A DNA stretch of 64,000 nucleotides from the NCBI GenBank assembly GCA_021772985.1, contig JAJFKX010000037.1, positions 44,004 through 108,003 on the forward strand, in the 5' to 3' direction. Positions 54,313-61,264 of the stretch are shown here, piece after piece. Source of the DNA: Gammaproteobacteria bacterium. GTDB taxonomy: Bacteria > Pseudomonadota > Gammaproteobacteria > Xanthomonadales > Wenzhouxiangellaceae. The notes under the pieces were generated by a model, which searched no databases, was not told where the DNA came from, and worked only from the letters and a program-made list of their open reading frames with translations. Within the stretch, counting starts at the first letter, position 1; each line of letters starts with the position of its first letter. A program made the translations under genes and the position numbers.

Positions 54313-55056
54313 TTAGAACAAATCTATTTGTACTTCTTCTTTGTCATCTTGAACATCCTCAGGTGAATAACGCTCAAGTGCTTCTGTCATCGATTCCGGT
54401 AGATCAGATTCAAAAGCTTCTGCCGGCTGATCAGCCCTAGTGGCATGAATAATCTTTTTCCACTGCTGTGGCTCTCCCAGCCCGTTGCCCTGCATAATCA
54501 GAATTTCTCCTACGGCGGTTTGTGTGAAATAACAATGAGCTAATAGATTAAGCCCAGCCATCCGGCAGCAGGTGTAATCTAAATCAACGCCGGTAAAACT
54601 GGCATAGGCCATCATCTCTGGGGCTTCCCGATAGATTTCCTGAACTACCGCCAGTAACAAAGCCCCTGAGCCGCACCCGGCAATATCCCCAATTCTCATC
54701 ACCTTTTCTCGAACAGCATAGGTTTCTAATTGCGTCAGGCTAAAGTTCATCTGCGCCATCATGGTGGCTACCGAGGATGGCGTGAAATACTGCCCCATCC
54801 ACTGCCTGCTTCCCGTAGATGACAGATATTGATAGATCTGTCCCAGCACATCGGCAAAGGGCGGAGCTAACTGGTAAACCCGGCTGACCAGTTGGGCTAA
54901 TTTGAAGATGTCATCACGGGCATCTTCTGGGGGAAGGTTATCTTCTGCTATTCGCCGGCCAAAAGAAGCCAGACAGTCATCCAGCAGCCAGCTAAAATAC
55001 TTGTCAGCCCGGTGCTGACGGTGCAGATCGACCAGCATTTTGCACAACGCCTTCAC
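54313..55056 (-). CDS. N-6 DNA methylase-like protein lacking the catalytic motif
   Basis: The 247-residue product has APPFADVLGQIYQYL, the GQYFTPSSVA motif and SAM loop DIAGCGSGALLLAVVQ of type I-like N6 methylases, then FTGVDLDYTCCRMAGLN. The NPPF/DPPY catalytic motif expected next is absent. The GTG at 55056 is the first plausible start, though the frame stays open upstream as far as the TGA near 55157. It resembles the gene at 31864, so two such proteins sit in this region. Methyl transfer is doubtful; DNA binding or regulation is possible. Confidence 0.7.
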   Translation of the reverse strand: MKALCKMLVDLHRQHRADKYFSWLLDDCLASFGRRIAEDNLPPEDARDDIFKLAQLVSRVYQLAPPFADVLGQIYQYLSSTGSRQWMGQYFTPSSVATMMAQMNFSLTQLETYAVREKVMRIGDIAGCGSGALLLAVVQEIYREAPEMMAYASFTGVDLDYTCCRMAGLNLLAHCYFTQTAVGEILIMQGNGLGEPQQWKKIIHATRADQPAEAFESDLPESMTEALERYSPEDVQDDKEEVQIDLF

Positions 55057-55238
55057 TTCACTATTGAATGCCTGCAGCTCATCCGGGCTGCGGGTATCGG
55101 TGGGGTCGTGTTGGAGTTCTGGATTAAAGCGGGCTATCTGATATAGGATTAATGCTCAGCGGAGCATAGGTGATGAATATCAATGGTAAACCGACAAACT
55201 TCATGAAGGATTAAGAACGGGGTAAAACCCAAGAGCAA

Positions 55239-55340
55239 TCAAATCGGCTAGAGCTCATGGTATCGGTCGGTTTCCCTGGACTCCCACTTGAGGTGCACCT
55301 GACAAGACTGCTGGAAGATATTTTAACGTTTAATCGCCAC
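55239..55340. repeat. Diverged repeat shared with 15283-15360
   Basis: GCAATCAAATCGG and GGTCGGTTTCCC plus GACTCCC and GACAAGA occur in the same order in both places, with changes between. It lies in the otherwise empty gap 55057-55452. This may be a relic of a shared element end. Confidence 0.4.
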
Positions 55341-55452
55341 TTGTCTGTAAGAAAACTGCTCTACGGCACTACAGAAATCATCGGTATAAAGTTTGGGTTT
55401 GTGCTTCATTCGTAGTTTGAACAAAGTTTATTGTGTTAAACACGAAAGGTTA

Positions 55453-56202
55453 TCAAGATTTATTTTCATCGCTTTGAAACTCTTTACTGTATAAACGCGA
55501 GCTGAAAAACCTTACATAACTCACGTCAGCAAGAGGAAGTACTATAACAAGCGACTCTCGTAGATTATCATCTTTAACTGCAGTACCTGTATCAAGAAAA
55601 AATTGTGAGTAGTCGCGTTCTATAACTATATCCGCCCCGCCTATTTTAGAAATTCCTTGCAATAATATAAACATTTTGAAATATTGTTCTGAATTTCCAA
55701 ATAAAGGCACGCTATTAATAAGACCAATGTATATAGATTGTGAGTTTAAGCACACTAATACCACTTTCTGTTCCAAGGCTGCTTTTAATAATAGCTTTGT
55801 TTTTAAGTCGCCATAGCGTCTGCTTATACAAAAATTTGCTTTTTGAAAAGGCATGAACCAATTAATCAATCTTGAAAATAGTTGTGAAATTAAAAGCGCA
55901 ACTACTACTGTGCCTGAAAAACTAAATGGCATTATAGACTTTAACGTTTGATAGGAAAATACATAGAATTCAGTGTCACCTGCCATTGAAAAAAAATAAA
56001 TGATCATTGCTCTTGATAAAAAAAGCATGATTCCACCTATAAGCGCAGCTTCAAATAACCTTTGTTCCCAAGCTATAATTTTTGCTCGCAATCTCAAAAT
56101 AGTTGTGGTTTCCTGGATCACATATCCTATTGCTAGTGCGCCCAAAGTTATAAATATAGTAATATCTTCAAGAATCATTTCTAGATCGCTCAAATTGCCC
56201 AT
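55453..56202 (-). CDS. Membrane protein of unknown function
   Basis: The 249-residue product has three or four N-terminal helices (including LGALAIGYVIQ, ALIGGIMLFLSRAMIIYFF and FSFSGTVVVALLISQLF), then a cytoplasmic part with a small beta region (KVVLVCLNSQSIYIGLINSV) recalling the SH3-like part of DUF6338-type proteins. Coding is AT-rich. It is divergent from the integrase and likely a cargo gene at the element's edge. Confidence 0.6.
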   Translation of the reverse strand: MGNLSDLEMILEDITIFITLGALAIGYVIQETTTILRLRAKIIAWEQRLFEAALIGGIMLFLSRAMIIYFFSMAGDTEFYVFSYQTLKSIMPFSFSGTVVVALLISQLFSRLINWFMPFQKANFCISRRYGDLKTKLLLKAALEQKVVLVCLNSQSIYIGLINSVPLFGNSEQYFKMFILLQGISKIGGADIVIERDYSQFFLDTGTAVKDDNLRESLVIVLPLADVSYVRFFSSRLYSKEFQSDENKS

Positions 56203-56420
56203 GGATTAGACTGAACTCAACGCCACATAGAATAAGGAATAAGTCCGCTTACGAACAATAATATCATGCTAAGCAAAGTAAGCTTTTATAAAAAGCTTGC
56301 TTTCTCAGGAGCGCTCAAAACCCTTTATTCATAAGATTTTCAGCAAATATCAACCTGCTTTCTATTGCCAATATGTAAGGTAATACGTTTAATACCACTA
56401 AAAGCTTACATAATTATTTG

Positions 56421-57086
56421 ATGGATTTTCCCTTAGAAGCATTAACAGATTCCGACCTCAAGCACACCAGTAAACGTATTCCATGGAACAAGGGAAAATC
56501 TATTGGTCAGAAAAAACCGTTTACCCCTGAGCAAGTCCGGCTGATTAAGGATTTGTTGAAAACTGAAAAATCTGGGCGTGATCTTGCACTATTCTCTGTA
56601 GCCATTGATACGTTACTTCGTGCCAGTGATCTGGTCAAACTGAAGGTCGATGATGTTTGCGATTCTCAACGTGGAGTCAAGGAGGAATTTCAGGTGCGCC
56701 AGAAGAAAACAGATAAAGGGCTGACCGTCACCCTGAATAAAGAAACGCGGGCAGCAGTGCAAGCCTGGGTTATTGAAGCTGGTAAGATGCCCTGGGATCA
56801 CCTGTTCACTGGTCTGCCGAAAAGCAAAATGCCAAACAAAGCTATCTCTACTACCCAGTTTTGGCGGCTCCTTAAAAAATGGGCCATAATGATCCGGCTC
56901 AATCCGACTGCTTACGCTTGCCACAGCACTCGGCGAACTAAAGCTGCTTTAGCTTGGCAAGTAACCGGTGGTAATGTTGAAATAGTTCGCCGTATGCTGG
57001 GGCAAAAGGATGTTACATCTACGTCTCATTATCTTGGCGTGACCGACCAGGAAGCTTTAGATGTGGCTAAGCGTATCAATATCTGA
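56421..57086 (+). CDS. Compact tyrosine recombinase (integrase)
   Basis: The product is ~221 residues, about the size of a catalytic domain alone, without an arm-binding domain. Active-site residues visible are Arg in LLRASDLVKL, His-X-X-Arg in CHSTRRT and the nucleophile Tyr in STSHYLGVT. The usual Gly-His before the Tyr is Gly-Gln (MLGQKD), a rarer variant. It probably moves the element to its left. I use the ATG at 56421 over a TTG three bases earlier. A tRNA-like sequence lies 630 bases downstream. Confidence 0.83.
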   Translation: MDFPLEALTDSDLKHTSKRIPWNKGKSIGQKKPFTPEQVRLIKDLLKTEKSGRDLALFSVAIDTLLRASDLVKLKVDDVCDSQRGVKEEFQVRQKKTDKGLTVTLNKETRAAVQAWVIEAGKMPWDHLFTGLPKSKMPNKAISTTQFWRLLKKWAIMIRLNPTAYACHSTRRTKAALAWQVTGGNVEIVRRMLGQKDVTSTSHYLGVTDQEALDVAKRINI

Positions 57087-57106
57087 CAACAAATAGTGGG
57101 GAATAT

Positions 57107-57487
57107 ATGGACATCATTACATCTGTAAGTAATTCAATATCAATTGCTAAGCGTCTTCGTGATATATCCAAAAGTATAGAAAATGCTGAATTTAAGAATG
57201 TATTAGCTGATTTGTCTATGGAACTAGCAGATATCAAACTTGAGGCAGCAGCTTTGAAAGAAAGAATAGCTAGCCTTCAAGAAGAAAATGCTATTTTGAA
57301 GAAAACTAGTTTGCCAGCAAATGAAACGCCAACAGGTAGAAAATTGGGCTGCTATCAATTTGACGGTGATGACGGACTTTATTGCCCTGGTTGCTGGGAT
57401 TCAAACCGTAAAAAATCATCGACAACAAAAGCCATTGCTAATTTTAGATTATGTTCTGTATGCCAAGCAGTTACTGGCGGAAGCTGA
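57107..57487 (+). CDS. Coiled-coil protein with C-terminal zinc ribbon
   Basis: The 126-residue product starts with helices and a coiled coil (LADIKLEAAALKERIASLQE) and ends in a four-Cys zinc ribbon (YCPGCWDSNRK ... LCSVCQAVTGG). It lies 20 bases after the integrase with GGGGAA before the ATG, so it is co-transcribed. It may be a DNA-binding regulator or an integrase helper. Confidence 0.65.
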   Translation: MDIITSVSNSISIAKRLRDISKSIENAEFKNVLADLSMELADIKLEAAALKERIASLQEENAILKKTSLPANETPTGRKLGCYQFDGDDGLYCPGCWDSNRKKSSTTKAIANFRLCSVCQAVTGGS

Positions 57488-57492
57488 AGCTA

Positions 57493-57534
57493 GTGTATCA
57501 ACTCTTTAAACAGTCGTTTAAAGAATTGATACAC
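57493..57534 (+). terminator. Long hairpin after the integrase operon
   Basis: A near-perfect 19-bp stem (GTGTATCAACTCTTTAAAC) with a four-base loop follows the zinc-ribbon gene. There is no T tract, so it may act as an RNA stabiliser or a recombination site as well as a terminator. Confidence 0.55.
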
Positions 57535-57715
57535 CTTGATAAACTGATCAAAATATTAAACTTTAGGTGTTTATCCGCTCACCTCCGTTCTTGAACTTTA
57601 ACAAACCAAAACTGCCCTACTCCGCTTGGTCGAGCTGAAGCAAATCATCACCGACGCCACCTAGGAAAATAAGCCATAATTAATGAGCTAGATTAGAGTT
57701 TTTGGGGTGGGTCAA

Positions 57716-57791
57716 TGGTGGAGCCAGGGGGATTTGAACCCCAACAACTAGGTGCTAACGCTAGTGGCTCCACCACGGAGCATCTGGCCCC
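57716..57791 (-). tRNA. tRNA-like sequence with an expanded anticodon loop
   Basis: The 76 bases fold as a cloverleaf: acceptor GGGGCCA/TGGCTCC (one G-T), D-arm GCTC/GAGC with G18-G19 in the loop, anticodon stem ACTAG/CTAGT, T-arm with loop TTCAAAT and encoded CCA. Two features are abnormal. Three bases, not two, join acceptor and D-stem, and the anticodon loop has nine bases (CGTTAGCAC). If the middle three are read, the anticodon is UAG (Leu), but there is no long variable arm. It may be a pseudo-tRNA, an att site or a novel tRNA-like RNA. Confidence 0.45.
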
Positions 57792-57859
57792 GCCCAAAGA
57801 CCCACGCGTACCTTAGAAAAACTTTTGACTTAATCAAGTAAATTCTTATACTGAAATTG

Positions 57860-57895
57860 TTAGGTGCTAACTCTGGTGGCTTAACGTCACGGAGC
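57860..57895 (-). repeat. Partial copy of the tRNA-like core
   Basis: GCTCCGTGACGTTAAGCCAC followed by AGTTAGCACCTA aligns with the D-arm to anticodon-arm part of the tRNA-like sequence. Acceptor and T-arm are missing. Confidence 0.5.
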
Positions 57896-57925
57896 AAAAA
57901 CCCCCATCCAATCAATGGGGTTTTT
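57896..57925 (+). terminator. Intrinsic terminator-like hairpin
   Basis: AAAAACCCCCAT and ATGGGGTTTTT pair around a seven-base loop, ending in a T tract. It works on either strand and could end the upstream region's transcripts. Confidence 0.65.
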
Positions 57926-58375
57926 CATTTGTGAAAATCGAGCAGATTCCTATACTGGAAGTGTACCCTCGAAGCTAGCTGCTGTATCCTTTCAGAGAGG
58001 TTTTGTTTTTATTCAGTCGGCGGTTGTGAGTTCAAACCTCCAAGCTTTCTCCTGAATCACTGGTTCGGCAGGCGAGTGCAGTATCAGGGGTTGACGTATT
58101 CTTTGCTTGTTTCTATAAAGTGTTCTTTGTATGTTCTAAGAACGATAACCATGGAGCCAGCAAAAACCCAGTTCCAGAGCTGGCTAGAAACATACGCATG
58201 GAAGTGTATATACAGACTCAAAGATTCAGCGCCAATAGCACTACTCGGTCGATTGACTGGTGGTCAACCGATTGCGGCTGTTCCCAATTCAGAAGGGACA
58301 TATTTTTATGACCGCTCGGAGCGCTAGCCATGATCTTCTGGGCATTAAACAAATATCTTAAAGAGGTAGGGCAAT
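57926..58375. other. Intergenic stretch with weak short frames
   Basis: Two overlapping frames of about 60-80 codons (58076-58327 and 58120-58311) lack ribosome sites and I reject both. No other feature is visible. Confidence 0.4.
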
Positions 58376-59104
58376 ATGGAAAAACGTCAAATAAAAGTGC
58401 CTCCCAAATGGGCGGATGACCCGATTTCATCGTTTATAGATGATTCATTCGCCAACTGTTTGTACTCCTTTGCTAGGTCTGGTGAAAACTATTCACTGTT
58501 GCTGCGAGTCGAAAAAGCATTTGAGACAATCTCAGAAAACTTAAATGGTCTTTCCGCTGATCTGCTGTTTCAGGCACTGTTTTTGATTAAATCGCGGTCA
58601 GCTTTTAGAGGCGCATATATGCTGGCCTTATCAGGACAAATAACCAACTCTTTTCCACTCCAAAGGTCTTGTTTGGAGTGGGCGCTCTACGCATTTCATA
58701 TCAATAATAATCCGGAGCTTGGCGATGTATGGGTGAGAAGGCATGAGAGTGATGAGCATTACAGGGAGGTTAAAAATAAACTTAAACCGTATCTAATGAT
58801 TCAAGGTCTCGAGAAACACCACTTTGTACTGTCTCTGGCTGCCCAAAAACTCTACGATAGCACCATTGACTTTGGTGCCCATCCTAACCAAAAAGCGCTT
58901 ACTTCTGCTATGGATATTGACGATGAAGGATACCGGCCAAGTTACTTAGCCCCTGAAAAAAGTGACGATTTGCTCTTGGCGGTTAGTCAAATTGGTTATG
59001 TCAGTCTTCGCATTTTTAGAACCCTTTTTCGTAAACGCTTTGATCTTCTTTCCATCACAGACCGTCTTGATGAATTAGGCGAACAGGTTATGAAAGGGGC
59101 GTGA
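58376..59104 (+). CDS. Hypothetical helical protein (DUF5677-like in style)
   Basis: The 242-residue product follows a good ribosome site (GAGGTAGGG). It is mostly helical, with FLIKSRSAFRGAYMLALSGQ and HHFVLSLAAQKLYDSTIDFG, a style seen in DUF5677-type proteins of unknown function. There is no signal peptide. It sits alone, with the next gene convergent. Confidence 0.55.
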   Translation: MEKRQIKVPPKWADDPISSFIDDSFANCLYSFARSGENYSLLLRVEKAFETISENLNGLSADLLFQALFLIKSRSAFRGAYMLALSGQITNSFPLQRSCLEWALYAFHINNNPELGDVWVRRHESDEHYREVKNKLKPYLMIQGLEKHHFVLSLAAQKLYDSTIDFGAHPNQKALTSAMDIDDEGYRPSYLAPEKSDDLLLAVSQIGYVSLRIFRTLFRKRFDLLSITDRLDELGEQVMKGA

Positions 59105-59141
59105 CGCTGCCCGGAAAACTAGGTAGGGTCATTATAGGGAG

Positions 59142-59549
59142 TCACCTCGACGCTCGTTTAATATCCATATTAAGCCTACGCCGCGCCAAACAGATTAGCC
59201 GCATTAACTCCAGACTGCTCGCTTCGATGTCTTTCCAACCTTGCCTTGGTTTCTCTGTTTTCGGCTGTATCGTGGCGTTTTCACGTTCTTCTGCCAAACG
59301 CATAAAGTGCTGTAGCTCACTATCGAGTCGGTACAACAATTCAGATTTAAGGCGACTTTCCGGGTGCTTTTTTTCCTGATACTTAATAGCTCGTAAAGAG
59401 CTCTCAATTAAAAACCTGATGCTTTGACATTTCCAATCCAAGTCACCCGCAGCTGCTCTACCGGATGAACAACTGATCGTAATCTGGTTATGAATCACGA
59501 ACAGGTAATGACTGAGGAAGTCGAGCTGTTTTTGCTGCGTGGTTTTCAT
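59142..59549 (-). CDS. Hypothetical helical protein
   Basis: A 135-residue protein, mostly helix, Arg/Glu-rich, without motif or signal. The start is an ATG at 59549, directly against the left arm of an inverted repeat (59554). Function unknown. Confidence 0.45.
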   Translation of the reverse strand: MKTTQQKQLDFLSHYLFVIHNQITISCSSGRAAAGDLDWKCQSIRFLIESSLRAIKYQEKKHPESRLKSELLYRLDSELQHFMRLAEERENATIQPKTEKPRQGWKDIEASSLELMRLICLARRRLNMDIKRASR

Positions 59550-59553
59550 CAAA

Positions 59554-59674
59554 GAGACGGGATAATCTAGGCAACCAAGCCTGGGCCACTATGACAAGCG
59601 CATAGAGACGAATTATCCCGTCTCGTAATATCGCTTATCATTTATTTTTGTTTACGTAGCCTAGCTTGGTTGCC
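59554..59674. repeat. Interleaved inverted repeats (pseudoknot-like order)
   Basis: Two perfect pairs interlock. GAGACGGGATAAT (59554-59566) pairs with ATTATCCCGTCTC (59612-59624), and GGCAACCAAGC (59570-59580) pairs with GCTTGGTTGCC (59664-59674). The order a-b-a'-b' cannot form two simple hairpins, so it could be a pseudoknot or a protein binding array. Confidence 0.6.
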
Positions 59675-59750
59675 CTGTAAATTTAGCGATCTGTCAGTGG
59701 CTGTCAACTCTAAGCCGCTACCATCAAAGAAAGCGACTAGCCTCCTGCAT

Positions 59751-59933
59751 CTAGTCTTCTTCGGTGAGTTTTTCTGCCTTGATACGGCGGTAGATTTCTT
59801 CCCGGTGAACGCTGATCTCCTGCGGCGCTTCAATACCAAAGCGAACCGTCGCGCCTTGACTCTGAACTACGGTAATTTCTATATCATCTCTGATGATCAG
59901 CTTTTCACCAATTCTGCGTGTAAGAACCAGCAT
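59751..59933 (-). CDS. csrA: CsrA-family global regulator
   Basis: The 60-residue product begins [20 protein letters not shown] and continues with [19 protein letters not shown], the full CsrA fold. CsrA binds GGA motifs in mRNA leaders and represses or stabilises translation. The strongly conserved Arg in the VHREE segment is present. It lies in accessory DNA, so it may be a mobile-element paralogue rather than the housekeeping copy, which cannot be judged without the rest of the genome. Confidence 0.93.
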   Translation of the reverse strand: MLVLTRRIGEKLIIRDDIEITVVQSQGATVRFGIEAPQEISVHREEIYRRIKAEKLTEED

Positions 59934-60062
59934 TCCATTGCCTTTTGTCGATACAGGTTTAGTGTACTACTCTTTTGCGTTTTTCCGTATAATCACCTCA
60001 AGCTTGATCGGTCACACCTTTCCGGTCAAGCCTAGTGAGGGTTCTAACTGCCCTTACGTTTT

Positions 60063-60087
60063 AAGCCTGGTTCTGCCAGGCTTTTTT
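60063..60087. terminator. Intrinsic terminator
   Basis: AAGCCTGG and CCAGGCTT pair around a five-base loop with six T's at the end. It points rightwards, upstream of the DUF3768 gene. Confidence 0.7.
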
Positions 60088-60164
60088 CATTAAACCTTGA
60101 TGAACCAACCCACTTGTGTCGATAAAAGTGTTGGCTATCCTGGGAGGCACTATCACCCTAGACA

Positions 60165-60662
60165 ATGACCAAACGCCTTATCTGGCTTCCGCCTAAAGAT
60201 CAATGTGGACTTTGGTTATCACCCAATCTATCAACTAATGAAAAGCAAGCGGCGCTGGAAAAATTTAATAAAGAGCTGGCGCTGGTACAAGAGCGTGTTT
60301 ACACAGTATTGAATACCCCATACCCCAACCCAGCCATAAGAACGGAAGTGATTCGGCGGTTAAACGACTTACTACGGATCTATCATTTCGGCGGTCATGT
60401 GCTATTTACCCAAGGCGTGGCCTGCATTGGTGCCGCCGGCAAAGTAACACTGCTTGAATCTCTGGCTCAGTTCAATGATTTTAACGAAGACAACGATCCC
60501 TATGATGAACATGATTGCGCTATCTTTGCAGTCGAGGATAACGTAACATATATGTTCAAAATTGATTACTATGACGACTCTTTAGAAGCTGGATGCGAAA
60601 ATCCAGCCGATCCCACTGTGACTACCCGGGTGATCACTATTATGACCCCATCGGAATACTAA
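60165..60662 (+). CDS. DUF3768-containing protein with N-terminal extension
   Basis: The C-terminal half has VACIGAAGKVTLLESL, FNDFNEDNDPYDEHDCAIF, FKIDYYDDSLEAGCENPADP and RVITIMTPSEY, the DUF3768 pattern shared with the gene at 15820. The extra N-terminal ~85 residues are helical and not seen there. A GGGAGG segment lies about 16 bases upstream of the ATG, rather far. DUF3768 has no known function but marks mobile elements. Confidence 0.75.
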   Translation: MTKRLIWLPPKDQCGLWLSPNLSTNEKQAALEKFNKELALVQERVYTVLNTPYPNPAIRTEVIRRLNDLLRIYHFGGHVLFTQGVACIGAAGKVTLLESLAQFNDFNEDNDPYDEHDCAIFAVEDNVTYMFKIDYYDDSLEAGCENPADPTVTTRVITIMTPSEY

Positions 60663-60663
60663 A

Positions 60664-60806
60664 TTTTTGCTCGTAATCCTGCCGGATAGGTCATAATCGA
60701 TATCCAGGGTATCAACACTTGGTAGACTGGCCACTGTGAGTTGAACATCGGTTAACCAGTTCAGGCCGTCATAGCTGAAGGCTTCGATAAACGGCATACT
60801 CGGCAT
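60664..60806 (-). pseudogene. Rhs gene fragment
   Basis: The frame MPFIEAFSYDGLNWLTDV then VDTLDIDYDLSGRITSKN matches the internal Rhs region near 62.7 kb (MPFMEAFSYDGLNRLTDV), so it is a displaced duplicate. It is cut off on the right by the following intergenic sequence. Confidence 0.7.
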
Positions 60807-60898
60807 GTTCAGCTCATTAGCTGCGCTTGTTTAATTCGTAATTTGTGAATTAAATAGGCGGATACCCAAACTCTTTTCAATAAATGGATGCCGAACTA

Positions 60899-61264
60899 TC
60901 AAGAAATTTTTATTAGTATGGTTGATATAACTTCACCATTTCTATATAAGATATAACCTTCACGCCCAGATAAACTTTTCCATGACTGCTCATCACTAGT
61001 TATATGAAAAATACAATCACCGGGAAGGTAACTGTTTTTGAATACCTGCCATTTTTCATGCTGATAACCAAAAGGCCTCATAATCCTAGAACCATCACTT
61101 TCCACTGCTGCCATTTCCTTTTTTTCAATTGCACTTATAGTTAACGGCCCACTTATTTCAAAATTTTGATAGCCATCTATTGCTAGATCATTCACATCAA
61201 TATTGCAACAAGCAGATAATACCGGGCTAAGACATAATAAGATTAGATATAATATTTTCTTCAT
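60899..61264 (-). CDS. Lipoprotein, putative immunity protein for the Rhs toxin
   Basis: The 121-residue product has a lipoprotein signal with lipobox LSACC and a short beta-rich mature part. It starts at the ATGA overlap with the Rhs stop, exactly where Rhs immunity genes lie. A periplasmic, lipid-anchored immunity protein would fit a toxin delivered to the envelope. No family is recognised. Confidence 0.65.
   Translation of the reverse strand: MKKILYLILLCLSPVLSACCNIDVNDLAIDGYQNFEISGPLTISAIEKKEMAAVESDGSRIMRPFGYQHEKWQVFKNSYLPGDCIFHITSDEQSWKSLSGREGYILYRNGEVISTILIKIS

Noticed and set aside
57748..57895. GTTAGGT and TGCTAAC-type bases suggesting integron attC sites
   Set aside because: The spacing and core bases do not fit attC, and the cloverleaf fold explains the first copy better.
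58076..58327. Two overlapping short frames before the helical gene at 58376
   Set aside because: No ribosome site, no composition signal, and they exclude each other.
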